The notes beneath the pieces are model-generated. The model saw nothing but the letters and a program-made list of their open reading frames with translations, searched no databases and had not been told where the DNA came from. DNA of 60,951 bases from Chitinophagales bacterium (GTDB taxonomy: Bacteria; Bacteroidota; Bacteroidia; Chitinophagales; Saprospiraceae): positions 1 to 60,951 of the forward strand of contig JAKSDI010000076.1 of NCBI GenBank assembly GCA_022360175.1. Direction: 5' to 3'. A program made the translations under genes and the position numbers. This document shows, piece by piece, positions 35,940 through 44,979 of this stretch (position 1 is the stretch's first letter; the number at the start of each line of letters is the position of its first letter).

Positions 35940-37157
35940 ATGATGACAAATTACAATAAAGAACTAGATAGATTGTTTGAACTGGCCAGACAGGAAGAAC
36001 CAAAGGCTTCATTTATCGAAATACGGAATAGGTTCCATCAAACGTTAGCATCAGGTTTTTCTGGTACGGTTAGTCACTGGTTGACCATTCATAAAGGATG
36101 GATATTTAGCCTAACATCATTTTCATTACTGTTCATTCTTTCTATTATTATTATTATTAATTATGACTACACTTCAGAAAGAACAATTTCAGAAGACACC
36201 CCACCCTCTCTAAAAAATGTTCCTATCAAAGCTAGTACACTTCCCATCAACCATAATCAAGATACATTTAGCCCTAAAACATATCTATCTTCATCAAGTT
36301 CTTCAATAGAATTCCCTCCTACTCCAACAAATACAATGACTATTGATGTGTCCAGAGATACCTCACTTCATACACTAGAAAATAACAGTATCATACTCCT
36401 GTCTTCAGAGCACCTCTCAGATAAGGCACCAGCAAGCACCACACTAAACCAGGCTTATATTAAAAAGCTGAAGCCTCAAATATCGAACTTAGAAAATACC
36501 CCCGTACGATTTACCATAAACGAACGAACCCCTACTAATCAGCTATCGAATATTTCTGGCCTGGCAAGGAGAGCAGGTATTGAATATACTTATGTAGTAG
36601 GTTTAAAGCATAAAACCATTCAGGAATTTAATGTTCATATGTCTATCCCTGGAACCACTCACAGCTGTAACATTCAAGTCTGTGTTCCTAAAAAAGAGCG
36701 TTTCGAAATAAACTTTGGCTGGCTTGCCAATTCAGCAGGAAAGGCAATTAGTTTTTTGGAAGATATCAATATTCAAAAAGCAGAACCTAAGAATACCTTG
36801 ATCCCTACACGTGCAGAAACCATATGCCATCAATATCAGGCCAATGGGATCAGCCTTATCGAAAGTAACTTCAATAGCTATACCAAAGGCATAGACCCTA
36901 AGGCTTCAAAAGACGCCCTGTTAAATACTGCTGGTTACATTTTGCTTAAGCAAGACTCTGTTTCTCAGGCTATTGAATTATTTAAACTCAACACCCGCTT
37001 ATTCTCCAAAAAAGCTAATTGCTGGGACAGCCTCGGAGAAGCTTATTATAGAAATGGAGATTACAAACAAGCGAAGGCATCTTTCTGGAAAGCACTTTCT
37101 ATTGACCCCAAATTATCTGCTTCTAAAAACTGGCTGCAAAAGATCGAAAATAAATAA
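35940..37157 (+). CDS. Single-pass membrane TPR protein, likely anti-sigma partner
   Basis: A 405-residue protein with a cytoplasmic N-terminus of about 50 residues, one membrane helix near residues 50-71 (followed by a Ser/Thr/Pro-rich linker) and an extracytoplasmic C-terminal part. The end holds two or more tetratricopeptide-like repeats (LLNTAGYILLKQDSVSQAIELFKLN, CWDSLGEAYYRNGDYKQAKASFWKALSIDPK). The layout (sigma gene, then membrane protein) and the short cytoplasmic N-terminus point to an anti-sigma role; no zinc ZAS motif was seen. It starts 9 bases after the sigma gene stop and is followed 45 bases later by the serine hydrolase gene. Confidence 0.75.
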   Translation: MMTNYNKELDRLFELARQEEPKASFIEIRNRFHQTLASGFSGTVSHWLTIHKGWIFSLTSFSLLFILSIIIIINYDYTSERTISEDTPPSLKNVPIKASTLPINHNQDTFSPKTYLSSSSSSIEFPPTPTNTMTIDVSRDTSLHTLENNSIILLSSEHLSDKAPASTTLNQAYIKKLKPQISNLENTPVRFTINERTPTNQLSNISGLARRAGIEYTYVVGLKHKTIQEFNVHMSIPGTTHSCNIQVCVPKKERFEINFGWLANSAGKAISFLEDINIQKAEPKNTLIPTRAETICHQYQANGISLIESNFNSYTKGIDPKASKDALLNTAGYILLKQDSVSQAIELFKLNTRLFSKKANCWDSLGEAYYRNGDYKQAKASFWKALSIDPKLSASKNWLQKIENK

Positions 37158-37202
37158 GTAATCAAACTTACTTAAGTAAAATCACCATTTAATTCAATAA
37201 GT

Positions 37203-38942
37203 ATGAAATCACCCGACTACCTGATCTACCCTTGTAGATCACAAGGTTTATATTGCCTTGTCCTCCTGCTTTTATGTTTTTCAAACAATGCATTTTCTCA
37301 AACTTCCTTTGAGGGCACTGCTAAAACGATTGATTCCTATTTCGAACGGTTAGAGTCTTTTGGACTATCAGGCAGCTTACTCATTGGGAATAAAGATGAA
37401 ATATTATTTCAGGCAGAATATGGAAGTCCTGCTTCTGAAAACCATATCGAAAGAGCCTACCTTGTTGGCTCTCTCACCAAGCAGTTTACTGCTACTGCCA
37501 TTCTGTATTTGGAGCAGCAGGGTTTGCTGAACACTCAGGATAAATTAGCAGACCATTTGCGTGATATTCCTTCTGATAAATCAGGAATAAGCATTCATCA
37601 ATTACTAACACATACTGCTGGTTTGGCAGATGGTTATTGGGATGAGCATCCTTCATTAACTGCTAAGCAATACATTGAATTGATGCTTGCTAAACCACTG
37701 GAGTCTTCACCTGGACAAAGGTTTAGTTATTCTAACTTTGGGTACCATTTACTCGCCATTGTCATTGAAGTGGTATCTAATAAGAACTACGAACAATTCC
37801 TTGTAGAGGAACTATTTCTTCCTAATGGATTAAAATGTACCGGTTTTAATCTGGTAGATTGGCAGAAAGAACAGATCGCCACTTATACTGACTGGACGAC
37901 TGAAGGCTATGAGCAATATTTAAAAAATCCACTAGACAGGCCGATATACCTTCAGCCAGAAGGCTCTGGTGGCCTATTATCTACCACTAAAGATTTATAC
38001 AAATGGTATCAATTAATCTTTCACTCTCAAAAGATATTGTCTCCCAGTTCCAGGCAAAAATTACTTAGAATAGAACAGGAATATTATGGATATGGCTGGG
38101 AAATATATCCAACACTAAGAGGTACACAGCTTATCGAGCACGGAGGTTATGATAGTTGGGTAGGCGTTGTTACAGGTTTATACCATTACGTGGATGAAGA
38201 CATCGTAGTTATTTTTCTGGGCAATACACACATGAGCCAGTTATTGCTCAAGGAAGACCTGATGAATACTATTGAGTCTCTGATATTTGGTGGAACAGTA
38301 GCAATGCCTCCAAAGCCTATCCAGATGGAAGTTAAAGCAGAAAACCACCTGGGAGTATATGGCAAAGGAGAAAGGGCCATTAGTTTTTCAAAAGGTAGAA
38401 AAGGCCATCAAATTCGGCTTCGGACCAAAGATGAACAATCTATCCAAAAGCTACTATTCCCCCATTTAAATGATCCTACTAAGAATACGGATGCCCAATT
38501 AGCATATATTTTCGATCTGCTCAAGCTGAGAAATTACGAACCTCTAAAGGATGTCTTATTGTATCAATCCTCTTTTGATCGGGTACTTAATAGATATACA
38601 ACTATATGGAATCAACTCAACCAAATGATGGGAGTATACCAAGGTGTAAATGTATTACATACTAAAGCTGGACAATACGAGGGAAAGTTTGAACTTCAAT
38701 TATATATCGAACTTATTTTTGAGCAAGGTTCCTTCTTTGGGCGAGCGTTCCGAGATCATAATGGCAGGATACATCTCCAGGAATTAAAATTCCCTAAAAA
38801 GCTGGAGCTTTATCTAATCCCTTCCGGAAAGGACGAATACATTTTCTGGAATATCAAAACCGGAATTACTTCGACTATTAAATTTGAAAAGAATAAAGTA
38901 TTTCTGAACGGAGAAGAAGAGTTGGAGCTTTTGATGAAATAG
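37203..38942 (+). CDS. Secreted serine hydrolase of the beta-lactamase/PBP4 class C family
   Basis: A 579-residue protein with a signal peptide (ending AFSQ) and a class C beta-lactamase-like domain (residues about 38-360). The catalytic motifs are all present: SxxK at S90-L-T-K93, YxN at Y176-S-N178 and HGG in LIEHGGYDSW (KTG equivalent). A C-terminal beta-rich domain of about 200 residues follows, as in many esterase/D-aminopeptidase members. Substrates could be peptidoglycan peptides, esters or D-amino-acid peptides; the sequence does not decide. It is probably the output gene of the sigma/anti-sigma pair upstream. A bidirectional terminator follows. Confidence 0.87.
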   Translation: MKSPDYLIYPCRSQGLYCLVLLLLCFSNNAFSQTSFEGTAKTIDSYFERLESFGLSGSLLIGNKDEILFQAEYGSPASENHIERAYLVGSLTKQFTATAILYLEQQGLLNTQDKLADHLRDIPSDKSGISIHQLLTHTAGLADGYWDEHPSLTAKQYIELMLAKPLESSPGQRFSYSNFGYHLLAIVIEVVSNKNYEQFLVEELFLPNGLKCTGFNLVDWQKEQIATYTDWTTEGYEQYLKNPLDRPIYLQPEGSGGLLSTTKDLYKWYQLIFHSQKILSPSSRQKLLRIEQEYYGYGWEIYPTLRGTQLIEHGGYDSWVGVVTGLYHYVDEDIVVIFLGNTHMSQLLLKEDLMNTIESLIFGGTVAMPPKPIQMEVKAENHLGVYGKGERAISFSKGRKGHQIRLRTKDEQSIQKLLFPHLNDPTKNTDAQLAYIFDLLKLRNYEPLKDVLLYQSSFDRVLNRYTTIWNQLNQMMGVYQGVNVLHTKAGQYEGKFELQLYIELIFEQGSFFGRAFRDHNGRIHLQELKFPKKLELYLIPSGKDEYIFWNIKTGITSTIKFEKNKVFLNGEEELELLMK

Positions 38943-38948
38943 TTAGAA

Positions 38949-39003
38949 ATAGAAAATGTAGTACGTCCTGAAATCTCCACTCAGAGCAAGCTACATTTTC
39001 TAT
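38949..39003. terminator. Bidirectional terminator between convergent genes
   Basis: A perfect 13-bp stem, ATAGAAAATGTAG (38949-38961) with CTACATTTTCTAT (38991-39003), lies between the serine hydrolase gene (plus) and the alpha/beta hydrolase gene (minus). It has T-rich arms in both directions. Confidence 0.75.
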
Positions 39004-39029
39004 TCAAAAATTATCCTCTCTTTTGTATC

Positions 39030-39989
39030 CTACTCTCCTTTTAGTTCCTGAACAATTATATCTGATATTTCCTTAGGTTTCTCCTCCTGAATAAAATGTT
39101 TCGCATCCAATAGATGAATATTTTCATCTTTTATGTCAAAGTTATTCTTCACTAGTTCTTCTATATTTTTCCAAACCAGCATATCATCTTCTTTTCCCCA
39201 AATAACGGTTAGCGGAATATTTAGAGATTGATATAATGTTGTATAATCCGGAATCTTATTACAAGTCCTCGTGAAGAAGTAATAAAGGGATGCTGATGAT
39301 TGATCTAAGAAAGGTATTTTATACCCCTGCAACATACTGTCATTAATCACTTCTTTGTTTAATACTCCATTTTTAAAAGTAGGATTGATGACCATTTTCT
39401 GCCCCATTTTAGTGGTATACTGTTTAGCATATTTTTCTGCAACCTTACCTTCCTTAAATCGTATTGGCGGTTTAAACCCTGCCTCATAAACAATCGTGTT
39501 CAGCATCACTAAATGATTGACTTTTGAAGCATCCTGAATGAGCATTTCCCAGGTCCATAAGCCACCACCATCATGAAATACCTGAGTCCACTCCTCGATA
39601 TTTAGATGCTCCATTAAGCGGAGTAAACGCTGCCCCATTTTATCTGCGGTATACATTTCAGGATCATCGGGTTTATCACTTGCTCCATATCCCAACATAT
39701 CCGGGGCTATCACACGAAAACCGTTTCTGATAAGTTTGGGAATTATTTTTCGATACAACCAGGAAGAAGTAGGCACGCCATGCACCAATAGAATAACAGG
39801 ACCTTCTCCCCCATCCCAATATGCCATTTGCCCATCACCACTTTCAAAATATTTTAATTGCTCCTTATGTTCTTCATAAGCCACGGATAAATCTTGATCC
39901 GAGCCAGCTTTAGGCCAGGCACATACACCTATAATAATAACAATAAGCAGGGCAAATGCAATGAGCAACAAGGTTTTGAGCTTTGTCAT
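39030..39989 (-). CDS. Membrane-anchored alpha/beta hydrolase, haloalkane-dehalogenase-like
   Basis: A 319-residue protein with one N-terminal membrane helix (about residues 5-25) and an alpha/beta-hydrolase fold. Oxyanion loop HGVPTSSW, nucleophile elbow VFHDGGGLW with Asp at the nucleophile position, acid strand VIWGKEDDML and histidine loop DAKHFIQEE are all visible. The Asp nucleophile and HFIQEE resemble haloalkane dehalogenases and epoxide hydrolases. The halide-binding Trp next to the nucleophile and the Asn after HG are replaced (Gly and Val), so dehalogenase activity is doubtful. The ATG at 39989 is preferred to a TTG at 40049. Confidence 0.83.
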   Translation of the reverse strand: MTKLKTLLLIAFALLIVIIIGVCAWPKAGSDQDLSVAYEEHKEQLKYFESGDGQMAYWDGGEGPVILLVHGVPTSSWLYRKIIPKLIRNGFRVIAPDMLGYGASDKPDDPEMYTADKMGQRLLRLMEHLNIEEWTQVFHDGGGLWTWEMLIQDASKVNHLVMLNTIVYEAGFKPPIRFKEGKVAEKYAKQYTTKMGQKMVINPTFKNGVLNKEVINDSMLQGYKIPFLDQSSASLYYFFTRTCNKIPDYTTLYQSLNIPLTVIWGKEDDMLVWKNIEELVKNNFDIKDENIHLLDAKHFIQEEKPKEISDIIVQELKGE

Positions 39990-40037
39990 ATCAGTGGAGG
40001 TTGTTCTATTCCAAAGATAAATGATCCATATAAAACT

Positions 40038-40068
40038 AAATGTCGCCAAGAAAGACTTGACGACATTT
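40038..40068 (-). terminator. Terminator of the giant T9SS gene
   Basis: The stem AAATGTCG/CGACATTT (40038-40045, 40061-40068) continues with inner CAAG/CTTG around a 5-base loop. It starts 50 bases past the stop of the minus-strand giant gene. Confidence 0.75.
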
Positions 40069-40117
40069 AAAATTATCCTTCCCCAGGAGAGGAATAAGAA
40101 GGGAGACTTTTATATAC

Positions 40118-43100
40118 TTATCTGGAAATAAGAATGCTTTGTGTTTTCACTATACCGCTACCTTCTAAATACAACATATAGGCTCCCTGAGGAGCGTCCT
40201 GAAGGTCACATTCTACACTAATTGTTCCTGAGAAAACTAATTCTTGCTGAATCAACTGTCCCAAAGCATTAAAAATCTTCAAATTGACATCTTCCTTCAA
40301 ACGCTCCTCAAATTGTATACTAAATTGCCCCTGGCTAGGATTAGGATAGATACTTATGTGGGGAGAAAGTGATGTAGTGATATCCCAACTTCGCTTATCA
40401 GCTACGTTGGGCAAAGAGTGATGTAGTCCAACGAGTGGATTTAGTTTTATGACTCCCTCCTCTCCTTCTATGTTTAAAGTTCCGCTGGCGCTATTAACAG
40501 ACACATTGCTGAACACCGCCTCCGTTTGCGCATTGGGCAGGTAAGTAAAGCTTGCCATACCAATTTCCACACAGGATTGCATAGGCATATATACACCATG
40601 AATGTATTGGAAGTTATTGCCATCCAGGCTATAATAAGCGAATACCCAGTCTCCCTGACGCTGTAAGCGCAACCAACTGGCTTGTGGTTTGAAAAAACTA
40701 TTTACTTGCTTCAAACCATTGGGAGTATAACGCGCTTCATGTCGATAGATGGAGCTAAGGTTGGAAAAAATTGCTACCTGCTTTGCTCCAGCACCTGTAT
40801 TCTCACGGATCATTAGGCCTCCGTAACCATTGGGCTCTATGCTTTCCAGTTTTGCAGTGATCATTCCATCTCCACAAAGGCTTTGGTGGATAAAGGCTAC
40901 ATTATCGCCATGCATTCCCATAGTATTATTACCTGAGCCAATGACACTAAAGACAGGAACTGCACTACATGCTTCATAACTATATTCATTGCCAATCGTG
41001 ACCTGTCCAATATCTGTACCTGTCCATCCAACTGGAAGGTTGTCACCTTCTTCTATCGTCACAACTGATTGGCAACTAGCCGTATTACCACTAGGGTCAG
41101 CAACAATGAGGTTGACAGATACCATACCAAGGTTGTCACAATCAAAGACCGTGTTTCCATCTATACTCATGGAAGCTATACCACATTCATCGGTTGAGCC
41201 ATTATTTATTTGGGAAGTGGCCAATATAGCCATACCATTTCCATCAAGCATAATTGTTGCATCCTTACATTTAGCTTGTGGAGCTTTATTATCTACTATG
41301 GTTATGTTGGCTGTACAAGAAGTACTATTATTATTTACATCTATCTTGGTCAGGGTCTGTTGAATAGTATTTCCGGCATCACTGCAATCAACAAATATCG
41401 GACTATTAACAACAACTCCTATGAGTCCACAATTGTCAGATACACTTGTCTGGATATAATCAAATGGTAGTACATCATTAATCAATATTCCATCAAACCA
41501 TTCCAGTACATAGACTTTGTCCTCACATTCTAACACGGGAGATGTGTTATCTTCAACCATCACCATAGCTGTACAAGTACTTTGATTACCGTTTTCATCT
41601 TCTACGGTGAGTATTACCGATTGATTGCCAACATGAGCACAATCAAAGCTCAATTGACTGGCAGATATTGGGTTCACTATACCGCCGCAATTATCAGTAG
41701 AAGCACCGTGAATCTCTGCCAGGCTAATACTTGCCTGTCCCTGATCATCCAAGGCAACAGAAGTATTTTGACAAATTGCAGTTGGAGCGATATCATCAAC
41801 AACCGTAATCGTTACATCACAGGAAGCAAGATTACCTGCTTCGTCGAATACATCTACGCTATAATTATCATTAACCCCTACACTTTCACATCCAAATGTA
41901 GTAGTAGGGCCTGAGATAGAACTTCCAAAGAAAATAATGAGGGATAAATCTTCCGTAGCAGTGCAGTTATCTGTTGAACCACCCGCTAACTGGCTAGCCT
42001 GAATTACCGGATTAGAAAGATATACGGTCAAATCCTGACATGCTGCATTAGGTGCTAAATCATCTTCTACCGTCACTGTAGCAGTACAACTACTTTGATT
42101 ACCATTTACATCCGTTATATCTAATGTAACTGTATGATCACCTTGCTGGGTACAATCAAAACTCATCTGGTCAAGGCTACGAGATTCAATACCGCACTCA
42201 TCACTGGAATTGTCATCAATATGGTCAACCGTGAGTGTAGCTACACCATTAGCATCCAGGCCAATGCTAGCATTTTTGCAGATGGCTTGTGGTGGAGTAT
42301 CATCTATTATCGTCACATTTGCGGTACAGGAATTACTGTTTCCATTAACATCCGTTTTGCTTACGGTTTGTGAAATGGTGTTGCCAACATCACTGCAATC
42401 AAGTGTAATGATATTGCCTCCACCTATCAGGTTAATGCCACAATTATCAGTCGCATTTGTCAATACCCATTCAGATGGAAGCCCTGCATTTTGCAATACA
42501 CCATTTTGCCATTGTAACACATAGTTTTTATCCTCACATTCTACAACCGGAGCAATATTATCAACAACTGTTACTTCTGCCATACAAGTGCTTTGGTTAC
42601 CCGAACCATCCTCTACTGTTAGTTCAACCATATGCATGGTATTTACATCCCCACAATCAAAACTTGTCTGGCTGGCAGAAACTGGAGTCACTACACTACA
42701 ATTATCTGTTGAAGCACCGTGTATTTGGTTTAAATTGAGATTTGCTGTACCCTGAGCATTCAGGTTGACCGTTGCATTTTTACAAACTGCATTTGGAGTA
42801 GTATTATCTATTGCTGTTAGAGTGGCATTACAGGTACCAACATCTCCCTGTGTATTTGTTGCTTTCAATGTAACATCCAAAACACCTGGTTCAGAAAGGC
42901 TTATTGATGTATTAGAATTCACTTCGACGCAAAGGAAACCACTACAATCCTGATAAGTTACTGACAGGCTGATATCAGAACAATTATCAAAAGAGCCATT
43001 ATCAAATGCTGTAATTGGCACTGTCACTGTGCAATTTCCATCAAGGATTGCAGTCACATCTTTACACATGGCTGTTGGCCCAAATGCTCCTCCGCCATCC

Positions 43101-44671
43101 CCTACATTGATTGTAAAAGAGCAATCTAAAGTGTTGGTATTATTAGCATTTGTATTCTGGTAAGATAAGGTGTAGGTGCCTGGTGCAAAATCATAGGAGT
43201 TCAACACACCCGTACCATTTTGCAAAACACTCCCTTCTTCACTCAACTGATAAGTTATTGTACTGCCACAAGCTCCACCATAATCCGGTTGAAGTTCACT
43301 TGACAAGGAAGCGGTACAATTAGGAGGGTTGATATTCACATTTACATCAGCAGGACAAGTCAGATTAAGCGCTTCATTTAATTCTGTTACATTAAAAGAA
43401 TAATTGCAACTTGCGGTATTTCCGCACTCATCTTCTACAGTTAGAGTAACAGTATTGGAGCCTAAGTCATTACAGGTAAAAACACTCTGGCTTAATGACT
43501 TGGTCAGGGAATTTCCACAACCAAAAGAGGAAGAAGATTCCACGTCAGAAGTGGATAGCGTGAAATTTTGTGATGTACTTACTTGTGCGATTATAGGAAA
43601 TGGCAAACATTCTACTGTTGGCAATAAGCTTTGACGATATTGAAAGCGATAGGTAATCACGCCATTATCAGGTGTAGCACTAGTTCCTCCGGGGCTAACA
43701 TTAGAATCATCCAGCGCGATAGCGTTTAGGAAGCTACCGCCTCCACCGCCGCCTTTATAAGAACCACCGGCACCGCCGCCTGAGAAGCCTCCACCACCGC
43801 CGCCACCGACAGCGTTTACACTTGTTTCGCCGCCGCCACCGCCGCCGCCATAACCAAAGCCGCCTTTATTAAACAGGTTATTTTGACCAGAGAAGCCATC
43901 TCCTCCTTCAAAGCGCCCCTGTTCTCCCGCTGCATTATCAGTCCCTGCGGGCTTGCTGGGATCCCAGCCACCACCGCCACCGCTCAGAATTAAGAAATCA
44001 GATGTAAACCCTGCTCGTCCATCCTGACCACCATTACCAGAATCCGAACCTTTTCCATCGCTACCATTTGTAGTATCATTTCCACCTTTGCCTTCTGATT
44101 CGCCAGCACATCCTCCAGCAGAATAGGCACCACCGCCGCCACCAGCTACTGCCAGGATAATCCAGCAGTCTTCATCAAATCCATCTGTAGGGCTAGATAA
44201 GCCTCCACTCGTACACGTACCATTGCCACTAACACCGGGTGGACGATATAATATTGCAGTCCCACCACCGCCACCAGCAGCCTCTACATTACTCCCTAAT
44301 ACATTATTCCCTTTTTGTCCTACTATAAAACGGATCGTACCTCCTTTGCGCAATGTCTGTCCAGATGGTGTTATGGCAAATTTGGCTTCAACAGTAGCCC
44401 CTCTACCGCCAGCGACAGAACAAACTCCCTGTATTCTTCGGCGACCACCATCGCCCCCTCTCATCGTAAAAGACAGGGCATTAAACTGAGACAAATCCAA
44501 ATCATTTGGAATAGTAAAATCCTGGTAGGTTCCGTTATAGCTTACCGTTTGTTCGGCACCACTTACTACAAGATTTTGCGCATCTATAGTTAGGCTTGAG
44601 ATTAAAAAAACTGTAAAAGTAATTGTGGAGATAATGTGTTTGACCTTTTTCATTTTTCCATTATTTGTCAT
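40118..44671 (-). CDS. Giant secreted adhesin-like protein, Gly-rich head, HYR-like repeats, T9SS domain
   Basis: A 1517-residue protein. Signal peptide (residues about 7-31, ending IDAQ); a Gly-rich domain (about 40-345) with many GGGGG runs; then about eight HYR/Ig-like repeats of roughly 95 residues. Repeat signatures are CKDATIMLDGNG, STDNC, V-x-L-T-V-E-D-x-x-G-N-x-S-T-C and V-x-DNxxP. A concanavalin-like domain of about 200 residues (GYGGLMIREN, SWLRLQRQGDWV) and a type-A T9SS domain (ISIYPNPSQG) end the protein. The likely role is surface adhesion. The start may be six codons later (44653). The hybrid regulator gene lies upstream on the same strand. Confidence 0.88.
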   Translation of the reverse strand: MTNNGKMKKVKHIISTITFTVFLISSLTIDAQNLVVSGAEQTVSYNGTYQDFTIPNDLDLSQFNALSFTMRGGDGGRRRIQGVCSVAGGRGATVEAKFAITPSGQTLRKGGTIRFIVGQKGNNVLGSNVEAAGGGGGTAILYRPPGVSGNGTCTSGGLSSPTDGFDEDCWIILAVAGGGGGAYSAGGCAGESEGKGGNDTTNGSDGKGSDSGNGGQDGRAGFTSDFLILSGGGGGWDPSKPAGTDNAAGEQGRFEGGDGFSGQNNLFNKGGFGYGGGGGGGETSVNAVGGGGGGGFSGGGAGGSYKGGGGGGSFLNAIALDDSNVSPGGTSATPDNGVITYRFQYRQSLLPTVECLPFPIIAQVSTSQNFTLSTSDVESSSSFGCGNSLTKSLSQSVFTCNDLGSNTVTLTVEDECGNTASCNYSFNVTELNEALNLTCPADVNVNINPPNCTASLSSELQPDYGGACGSTITYQLSEEGSVLQNGTGVLNSYDFAPGTYTLSYQNTNANNTNTLDCSFTINVGDGGGAFGPTAMCKDVTAILDGNCTVTVPITAFDNGSFDNCSDISLSVTYQDCSGFLCVEVNSNTSISLSEPGVLDVTLKATNTQGDVGTCNATLTAIDNTTPNAVCKNATVNLNAQGTANLNLNQIHGASTDNCSVVTPVSASQTSFDCGDVNTMHMVELTVEDGSGNQSTCMAEVTVVDNIAPVVECEDKNYVLQWQNGVLQNAGLPSEWVLTNATDNCGINLIGGGNIITLDCSDVGNTISQTVSKTDVNGNSNSCTANVTIIDDTPPQAICKNASIGLDANGVATLTVDHIDDNSSDECGIESRSLDQMSFDCTQQGDHTVTLDITDVNGNQSSCTATVTVEDDLAPNAACQDLTVYLSNPVIQASQLAGGSTDNCTATEDLSLIIFFGSSISGPTTTFGCESVGVNDNYSVDVFDEAGNLASCDVTITVVDDIAPTAICQNTSVALDDQGQASISLAEIHGASTDNCGGIVNPISASQLSFDCAHVGNQSVILTVEDENGNQSTCTAMVMVEDNTSPVLECEDKVYVLEWFDGILINDVLPFDYIQTSVSDNCGLIGVVVNSPIFVDCSDAGNTIQQTLTKIDVNNNSTSCTANITIVDNKAPQAKCKDATIMLDGNGMAILATSQINNGSTDECGIASMSIDGNTVFDCDNLGMVSVNLIVADPSGNTASCQSVVTIEEGDNLPVGWTGTDIGQVTIGNEYSYEACSAVPVFSVIGSGNNTMGMHGDNVAFIHQSLCGDGMITAKLESIEPNGYGGLMIRENTGAGAKQVAIFSNLSSIYRHEARYTPNGLKQVNSFFKPQASWLRLQRQGDWVFAYYSLDGNNFQYIHGVYMPMQSCVEIGMASFTYLPNAQTEAVFSNVSVNSASGTLNIEGEEGVIKLNPLVGLHHSLPNVADKRSWDITTSLSPHISIYPNPSQGQFSIQFEERLKEDVNLKIFNALGQLIQQELVFSGTISVECDLQDAPQGAYMLYLEGSGIVKTQSILISR

Positions 44672-44771
44672 GTAAGGATATTCCTTTTTCGCACTCCAAA
44701 AATGGGGTCATGGCAATAGTAATAATCAGACATTTGATAGTAAAAAACCGCCAAACACTTATTTTAACAGG

Positions 44772-44936
44772 GAACTGGTTTAAACTTATTCATGCTGACC
44801 TACGAGAAATGCATTGTGTTCGCTGGTCTTCAGTTATTTTTCGCCCCGTACTTTCCAAGTACGAAACTCAAAATGAACTTTGCCAACAATCACAAGCCAT
44901 TCCTCTCGGTTTCACCAGAAAAGTCTAAACCAGTTC
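44772..44936. repeat. 165-bp element with GAAC..GTTTAAAC inverted ends (copy 1)
   Basis: The left end GAACTGGTTTAAACTT (44772-44787) is complementary to AAGTCTAAACCAGTTC (44921-44936) with one mismatch. The core contains a perfect 7-bp hairpin CGTACTT-TCC-AAGTACG (44847-44863) within about 60 bases that align with the element at 57790-57951. It lies 43 bases past the 3' end of the regulator gene. The rest of the gap 44672-44979 holds no gene; short open frames across it are not credible. Confidence 0.75.
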
Positions 44937-44979
44937 AGGGTTTTGCAGATATACGCAACCATAAATTGTATTAGAATTT

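Noticed and set aside
41000-44600. Many plus-strand open frames opposite the giant T9SS gene
   Set aside because: They are shadows of the repeat coding sequence, with the same periodicity as the repeats.
44665-44974. Short plus-strand frames between the giant gene and the hybrid regulator
   Set aside because: They cross the palindromic element, overlap each other and lack recognisable sequence.
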